Of a stretch of 64,000 bases of DNA, positions 57,161-64,000 are shown piece by piece. Source of the DNA: Gamarada debralockiae. Taxonomy: Eukaryota; Ascomycota; Leotiomycetes; Helotiales; Hyphodiscaceae. The translations under genes and the position numbers were made by a program. Positions within the stretch are counted from its first letter, which is position 1; each line of letters starts with the position of its first letter. The DNA lies in contig NXFV01000405.1 of assembly GCA_002803225.1 (NCBI GenBank), positions 109,345 through 173,344 on the forward strand, read 5' to 3'. The notes beneath the pieces were generated by a model, which saw nothing but the letters and a program-made list of their open reading frames with translations, did no database searches and was not told the origin of the DNA.

Positions 57161-59465
57161 TCAAACAAAGAAAGCACCAAAGAAAACCACAGCAGTGAAG
57201 ATAGTGACACCCGAATACTGCAACTCATGCCAAAAAGTCCTCTTCCCATACCGTTGCTTTTTCCAATGTTCCTTCGGCCTCGCAATTCCCGTCTTCGGAT
57301 CCCTCTCAAGCAACTCTTCCCTGTCCGGCATATTAGGCGGCCAAATTGCATACCGGATCGGCTCGCAGCATGCTGTGATAGACAATAACCACAACATTGG
57401 CGGCCAGAAAGCGTGTGTCAGGAGATAGATTAGGAGTTTGTGGATGTTGTGCGTAGTGAGAATACCGGTAATGGTTGAGTAGGTGACTGCTGCGATGACG
57501 AAGAGAATGTAGAGGACGTGCAGATAGACGTTGCAATCCCAGAGAATGACTTTCAGACGACGGAAGAGTGGGGCGCGAGAAGCGGGGTCGCGCTCGTTGA
57601 GTTCGGATTTTATGGATCCGGAGGAACTGAACGCCATTGCTTTTCCGCCGAGCCAGGACGGGAGAATGAAAGAGCGAATGATGGTTAGTGCATGGAATGG
57701 TGCCATCCATAGTTGTGCTCCTGTATCGCGTTGTGCAAGTCGATAGCCCGATGGGAGGTAGGTGATCCATTCGTTCAGTCTCGTGAGGATCAAGGATGCG
57801 AAACACAGTCGGATTTGCCATCGGAGTTGGAAGTACGAGGAGTAGGCGACTAGTTGCCCACCGGAGATCAGCACGATTGGGATGGTGAGGAGGGCAATGA
57901 GGAGGAAGATCTTGAAAAAGGCGTCGATGGCAAAGACGAAGGCTGAGAGGCGCGCGAAGAAAGACATGCCTTTGACCAAATCGCCATAAATGCAGAATTT
58001 GAGTTTCAGGGCTGTTTGCAAAGTGCCGAGTGTCCACCGGGTGCGTTGTTTTAGATGTCCAGTAAACGTGTCGGGCACAGTCCCGTATTGCAATGCTTCA
58101 TGACAGAATGCAGTTTTCCAGCCGGATCCTAGAAGAAGAGAAGAGGTGAAGGTATCTTCGGCTAGGGAACCAACTGGCCAGCCACCGATGGACTCGAGTG
58201 CTGTACGGCGGATGGCATAGCCAGACCCCGTGCACCAAGCTACGCCGTTAGCATCTTTAGTGGGTTCCATGACATGGACGAAGGTATCGAGAGACTGAAC
58301 AAGCGGGTCGTTATCCGGTATGTTGTAAAACAGCTGTGGAGGGCAAACGAGGGCCATCTGGTCGTCGTTGACCAAATGAGGAATGATAGCACGGAGCCAA
58401 TCTGACTGAGGTATCATGTCCGCATCCAAAGCCGCGATATATTCGCCTCCACCCCCTTCAAGTTTCGTTACAAAGTCTGTCCCGCCTGTCAGGTTCCCCG
58501 CTTTGAAATGATGTGGAACTCCCTTGATCTTGATTCTGGCATGGTAGTACAAGTTCGGGAACTGGAGGCTGAGGTTGTTGATGGCTTCTTCCAATTCGGT
58601 ATCTTTTCCATCGTCGAGCACTACAACTCGGAAGCGGTCCTGGGGATAGTCAACTGCGCAAGCAGCGCGAGTAGTGTCAAGAACAATGTCGACGTCTTCT
58701 TTGCAGCATGTGATAAACACATCGACGGTTGGAACATCTCCACCCCGAAGACGAAGCTTGGGTCGACTGCGGCCGCGGATTGAGAGCATCTGGTAAAGTT
58801 GATGAAGCAGTGCAGGGCCTGTCAAATGTCAAATTTAAAACTTTGAATGAAGCATTGAACTTACAAGCAACGCATCCCTCGGCCGCAATAAACAACCAAG
58901 CCATGACATAGACCTTGTGGTAAGCCCGCTGAGCGATGATCGTACAGTGAATCCGATATGCGTAGTAAAGAAAGTAAGCTCCAACCGCCAGAAGCGTGAA
59001 TAGAGGTGACAGTCTATAAAGTCGGCGTTTCCATAATGAAAGTAGTTCGACATCGTCGTGTTTGTGAAGAGTTTCGATATTGTAGCAGGCTGGATCTAGC
59101 TTCTTCTCAAAAGAAGTGAAGCTTATTGGGACCTTCCGTAGGGAATCATTCTCCCCATATCTTGTGAAGTCTGTGAGATCGAGTTCAGGCTGTGGAGTAG
59201 GGCACGCTGTGTGTCCATCCAACGATACGCTGTATGTACTCGAAGTAGAGGATGATCTTCGAAGCAACGCTGGTCGGAGTGCTTGTGGGAGAAGTGTGGT
59301 GGTCGAATTGTTGCCACTGATAGCACCATTGAGAAAGTATGTACTCGATGAAGGTGATTCAGATGTGAATGACTGGCTCCTCGGGAATGGTGACGCAGGA
59401 CTCGGTAGGAGTTCGAAAGAATCATCTGGCATCTCTTGCCTGGAGACTGGTAGGCGGAAAGCCAT
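57161..59465 (-). CDS. processive family-2 glycosyltransferase (cellulose synthase-like)
   Basis: Exons 59465-58865 and 58818-57161, 752 residues. Two N-terminal membrane helices follow a Ser-rich cytosolic tail (about 150-172 and 180-200). The catalytic domain has VVVLDDGKD (D269), YIAALDADMIPQ (DxD 332/334), LAEDTF (D422) and the processive-enzyme motif LKQRTRW (458-462). Four to six membrane helices follow, then a basic C-terminal tail. This is the BcsA/CslA-like layout of enzymes that polymerise and export a beta-glucan. In filamentous ascomycetes the best-known member of this size is Tft1, the mixed-linkage beta-1,3/1,4-glucan synthase; identity with it is an inference. Substrate expected to be UDP-glucose at the plasma membrane. 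Confidence 0.88.
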
Positions 59466-60539
59466 GCTTATATTGAATTAAATGTAGTATTAGAAGCGAC
59501 AAGAAGTAATGACTAGAAACGAGTGTTGGAGAGCTGAAAGGCTTCACGGAGCTGGCGAAGAAACACAGGAAGAAACCCCACAGATCACACCTTGCAAAGA
59601 TGAAAGAAGTACAAAGATGGAAAGAAAATGGAGGAATCCTTTTCTATCATATGCTTAACAGTAATACAGCCCCGGCTAGACTTCAAGCTTAGTTGCTAGA
59701 GATAGACCCATGAGCAAATCCTGAGTGGTCTCACTTCGGTATCCCTGAGATCGTATCTATCAAGAGCTGATAGCGACAGCGTAACACTCTTGCCTCCCGC
59801 CTGAGTCCCGATGGGGGGCCCCCCCGAAGAGTGAAAAGCCAAATATTTGAACAGCTTACGTGTTGTGACGAATCAGCTCCTGCATCTGCTCAACCCAACA
59901 ACAGAAAACTCCCTGCCTCTTCAATAGACTGGCACTGGCCATAGGGGACTACAAGTCCTGATCCGTAATTCCGGGAATTTGCACTGATACATATAAAGCT
60001 TCTAATTCAGGAAATTGATCGGCCAATGTTCCAAATCGAGCTCAAATATAATCGTTCTGCCCATGGGGCTAGTGCTTTCTCGTCGTCTGGCGACTTTACG
60101 GCCTGCATAGACTAAATCTATCAGGACTTCGATAGCGGAGACCCAGGAGAACCCTAAAATAACATCCACTTGTTATAGGGCAGAAATTCGGACGAACGCT
60201 GTTAAAGTTTTGACATGCAGCCCAGACATGTCGTCGTGTTGGGGCGGGTCCGCCGCGTGTGCAATTCGCGTTTCATGCTATGCTGTGGAGTCGGCGCAAA
60301 AACAAACACCCATCGGAATGACTCCCGGTGTGGATTATAGCCAAGAATAAATATTGGCGCTTCGAGGGATTGTGAGCCATTGAAACTTTTGGCACAATTT
60401 GATGGAGGGAGCTTGGGAGGTGGGAGAATGAGGTGGTTTGGGGTTGGAGTTTTCGTTTTAGGCCCGGATTTAGGATGATCCGGGCTTCTAGCCCAGTTCA
60501 GCGCAACGTTAGAATAATATCACAGCTTCATAAGTATTG
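59466..60539. other. upstream region of the glycosyltransferase gene
   Basis: About 1.1 kb. The first few hundred bases should be the glycosyltransferase promoter. 59812-59826 is a small G/C palindromic run (ggggggcccccccc-like). No gene recognised. Confidence 0.4.
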
Positions 60540-61190
60540 GAGGGGCAGCTCGATTGAAGCGCTACATCAACGCGATGTTCGATTCTCTCAAATTCGAGCT
60601 GGGAGATGGCTTCGTTACCACTGAATGGAGATACTGCCATCCCGCGTATGTTCAACAGGCAGCTACCACAGCCGCTTTACCAAATGGAACAGGAGACTTC
60701 ATGTTTATGCCTGCGCTCACGCTTTCAATGTTGCCTTCGGTTTCGGCCATGGAGCAGCTCTCTTCACTCGAGCACAAATGAATCAGAAGATAGTTAGAAT
60801 AGCAGCGGAGCTAATGATGGGAGGTCTCTCTCCTCCTCCCAGTTCCTGCGGCAGCTGGCAAACCGGAAAATCCTATCCATATGAATCTTGAGTACAATTA
60901 CACTAATTCTCTGGGATGACAACCAAGTGGAAACCAGAATCACTTCGCACCTTTACCCAAACTTACGGACGCTCTCAAATTTACTATGGGCCCGGGGAAC
61001 GTGCGGAAATATGATGTTGTTGTTAGGAAAAACCAACTCAAAAACATCGCCGGGCAAGAGGGACTACGGCCCATCAGCCAGCCCGATGGCCTTACAGTGG
61101 CTCAAATGAGACATCATATTTATGATTGGATAGAGAGGAACATTATCTCTTCCGGTGTAGATGTAACTGTTAGGGGATACGATGGTACGT
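60540..61190 (+). pseudogene. coding fragments of an unidentified gene
   Basis: Three plus-strand segments have protein-like composition but lie in different frames. 60550-60700 reads RYINAMFDSLKFELGDGFVT and AYVQQAATTAALPNGTG. 60690-60880 reads HAFNVAFGFGHGAALFTRAQ and KIVRIAAELMMGGLSPPP. 60980-61190 reads RKYDVVVRKNQLKNIAGQEG and MRHHIYDWIERNII. I do not recognise the family. Breaks between them may be introns or frameshifts. There is no convincing start, so it is listed as a probable relic. Confidence 0.3.
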
Positions 61191-61787
61191 GCACTAGAAG
61201 AACATCAAAACCAGTCTTTTTTTTTTTTTTTTTCCCCAGTAGAACCTTACGTGTTAATAGCCCCCTTTTTAATTTCAATTTTCTGTAAATTATGTATTTT
61301 TTTTATATCAGTAATTTATAATCCGTGTGTATTAAATTGATGTTAGTGGAAGTGGTTTACGCGAATTTTCGCGTAAAGTGATGTTTACTAGCCACAAATT
61401 CTGCCTTTGGTTGAAGTGTTACATCTACACCGGAAGGGATAAGCGGCTCAGAGACAGTATTTGAAAGTCTTCTCCAGTTTTAGCACGATGAAAGAATTAT
61501 TTCCTAGCAAGGATATAGAAGGGGTGATGATGGTGTAGAACTTAGACTTCACGTACAGCTAGCTGGGCAGCAACAGCTTCATTGGCCATGTTACATCGAC
61601 TGAAGCCACTTCGGGCGCAAGTTACGCACCATCTCTGTCATCCAACTTCATCATGATTTAAACTCTCAAAATGGGCTGTTATTCTATTATTATTCGAAGC
61701 ACCCACTTATCAAATGTGGTATGAGGGTATTAGCGTAGGAAACCGCTCAAAATATTAGTTTCATGGCGTTCATGTGACCACCAAACC
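61191..61787. repeat. spacer with a poly-T tract
   Basis: 61217-61233 is a run of about seventeen T on the plus strand followed by CCCC, and the following 100 bases are A/T-rich. No gene seen. Confidence 0.5.
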
Positions 61788-64000
61788 ATGTCGGGCCTCG
61801 AGGCTCTGGGAGCGTTGTCAGGAGCCGCTCAACTTATAGATGCAGGGTTTGAGATCATCAGTTTCTTGTCGAATTTATGTACCAAGCTTCATGACGCACC
61901 ACTTTCTCACAGAAAATGAAGCATTCAGATTCAACACTTGACTGAGATTGCTGGGCTGATACAGAAGAGTCCATCACTTCAAACCGCACTGATCGATGCT
62001 CTCCTAGCCAACTGTTTGGAGAAGGCGATTGAGCTTCGAGATCAATTGAAGACTGTAACGGCTAAACTCAAGCTGGAAAGGTTCAGAGATACTGGAAAGC
62101 TTTGAAAGCTGTTGTTAGAGAGGAGAGAATCTTGAGCCTATTTCAGGCTCTGGAGCAAGAGAAGAGCGCCATGACACTATGTATTATAAGCATCGATTCG
62201 TAAGTTGGCCGCCTCGAACTCATTATAATGCTCTAATAGTCACATAGGAGCATACTCTATGGAATCGAAGGCCAGCTTCTTATCATTCATAAAGTCGACG
62301 AGCTACCTAGCATTCGAGAGACTGCACAAGGAGTCACGGCGTTGATGGGTGAGCTCATATTTCTCAGACGTTTAACAATGGATGTTCGAAATAATCTTCG
62401 TTCTATGCTCGAAAAGCTTGTGCAGATCTCCAGCTCCGAGCAGACAAGCATGGCCCAAATACCAATGGGATTATCGACGAATTCGAAGGATAGTACGAAC
62501 ATAACCCACAAGATCCAAGTCACTCTACCAGCTCTACGAGAAGTGTTAGAGCGTTTGGCAGTGAGCAACTGAAATTTCCTTCTTCTACAGAGCTCTCAGA
62601 CTAATTTGTGTTCAAATCCATAACGTCCTACGTCGGTGGGAATTGAGGGCATGGATACTGACAGTCTAGGGAGTCTACTATCTAAAGCTAATTCCTTGAA
62701 TGCTGACTCGATCTTAATTTGGATACTTTCTTAAGAAAGAGAAATTTAATGCCTTGCGAGCCTCGGCCCAATGGACTAAACTAACTTTCTTATTGAGAGA
62801 TTGAGTCAAGATCAGCTTGCGTGTCAATGGTTCATCGACATTTCAAAATTTAAATCATGGCTTTCAATTGAGAACAGCGCCTTTGGAGTAATATATGTGG
62901 TTGCTGGTGCTAGATGTGGTAAAACGACTATAGTCGCTCATACCATTCAATACAATGAATTATCGTCGGAGGGTGCCTGGAGAAGCCACTTAGTGAGTCC
63001 ATTGGTAGAAGGCCTCCTCAAGCCAGTTCTTTTGTACTTTTTCTTCCAGAAGAAGTGGTACAGATGCAGAAGGCACCGCAGCCGCTGCAATGAAAACCGT
63101 GATACGGTAACTTGTCGACTAAGTACCTGCAGGACATGGAATAATCCTCAACTAGTTCCTTATCCTTTCAATTAAAGGCTCAATTATCTGGTCTCGGGAT
63201 CAACTCTGGGACTTGTTTATTTCAATTCTTCGGGAAATGAAGGGAAGGCAGAAGATCCTCTTGATTTTTGATAGCATAGATGAGTGCGATCCTGATTCGA
63301 CGTTGCTACTCCTGACAAAGCTTTAGGCACAGATCAGCAAACTTGAAATTCAGGAGCCCAAGGAGCAGCTCTATACCCTGAAGGTCTTGCTCTCCGGAAG
63401 TCCGAATGAGCATATGCTAGATTTGCTGCCCTCGGCCCACCTTTTTCAGATTACTATCCAACAAACAGCCAGAGATATAGCAGCATTAATTGATTCAAAA
63501 GCCGATTAATTTTATTTCTCGGAGGTTGCTGGACGGCAAGGCAAAGAACAAATTGGCTTCATTCTTGCTGTGTCGGGCTAATGGGATATTGTTATGGGTT
63601 GGTTAGTTCCGAAACAGTTGGAATGACGAGACGAGCGTCTTACCGATAAGTTGATTGCTTCCAGACTCAAGAAAGTCCCTACGACACTGTCCAAAATCCA
63701 CAAGAATATTCTGGAAATACCTCTAGCCTGCCGACAATTTTACCTCTAGTGTATTATTCGATGGCTTATGAACGCCCGATGAGATTTGACCGTTTCCACA
63801 TTCGAACGCGCTCTCTGTATGGAGCTTGGCATCTCACAATGGCTCGATTTTGTCGGTGATCTCAGCTTGCTGTATGGTTCACTTCTACTAATAGAGAATG
63901 AGGCCGCCTCTTTCATTCACCAGACTATCCGGGACGTTCTTCTCGCTTACACTGCAGAAGCAAACGCCGACCCATTTTGGGGGGGGGGGGGGGGGGGGGG
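61788..64000 (+). pseudogene. NACHT/STAND (NLR-like) gene, decayed and cut by the window end
   Basis: ATG 61788 opens an N-terminal region typical of fungal NACHT-type proteins (MSGLEALGALSGAAQLIDAG, then SFLSNLCTKLHDAP). An in-frame TGA lies at 61917-61919, and the frame resumes (IQHLTEIAGLIQKSPSLQTAL). A one-base shift near 62090 follows before YWKALKAVVREERILSLF. Then comes VIYVVAGARCGKTTIVAHTI, a Walker A loop at about 62890-62950, and ILLIFDSIDECDPD, a Walker B, at about 63256-63300. The downstream winged-helix part ends SFIHQTIRDVLLAYTAEA near 63960. Further stops lie at about 63328 and 63508. The last 22 bases are all G. In fungi intact members act in non-self recognition and regulated cell death; this copy looks dead. 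Confidence 0.75.
63979..64000. repeat. terminal poly-G run
   Basis: The window ends in 22 consecutive G directly after NACHT-like coding sequence (ADPF). This is more likely a sequencing or assembly end effect than biology, because coding sequence stops abruptly at the run. Confidence 0.6.

Overview
The window is nuclear DNA of a filamentous ascomycete (Pezizomycotina; a leotiomycete-like fungus would fit, but the class is inferred only from protein style). The evidence is eukaryotic genes cut by 45-140 nt introns with GTAAGT/GTGAGT-type donors and CTNAC-like branch sites, two complete Zn2Cys6 regulators plus the end of a third, a LaeA-like methyltransferase, a DUF6536 membrane protein and NACHT/STAND remains. 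I found no tRNA, rRNA, CRISPR array or intact transposon.

Layout. 1-1301: 3' end of a Zn2Cys6 regulator. 1934-4680: a conserved fungal protein of unknown function and a LaeA-like methyltransferase. 5120-14409: a possible small metabolic cluster: Zn2Cys6 regulator, atypical SDR/epimerase, divergently transcribed Old Yellow Enzyme, decayed alpha/beta hydrolase, second Zn2Cys6 regulator. 15973-20872: a protein joining a PA-clan protease-like region, a La RNA-binding domain and a WW domain, divergent from a single-TM fungal protein. 21576-22632: a broken gene. 24116-32582: housekeeping block (SCP-x-type thiolase, ATX1 copper chaperone, TCF25/Rqc1 homologue, mitochondrial PP2C). 36024-39160: a large membrane protein with glycine-rich extracellular repeats and a polytopic C-terminus. 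40.7-44.4 kb: three decayed genes. 45146-54282: 2-hydroxyacid dehydrogenase, DUF6536 membrane protein, hemerythrin-like protein, tannase relic, TatD nuclease. 55.1-57.0 kb: methyltransferase and SMP-30/lactonase relics. 57161-59465: processive family-2 glycosyltransferase. 60.5-64 kb: unidentified coding fragments and a broken NACHT gene running into a poly-G end.

Intact genes have clean reading frames over every intron proposed here. The decayed loci carry in-frame stops and frameshifts and lie mostly to the right of 40 kb, so the window looks like a conserved block grading into an accessory, decaying compartment. The most unusual intact genes are the protease-like/La/WW protein (15973-19171) and the repeat-bearing membrane protein (36024-39160). 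Exon coordinates were worked out by eye from splice signals and frame and have not been checked against transcripts.
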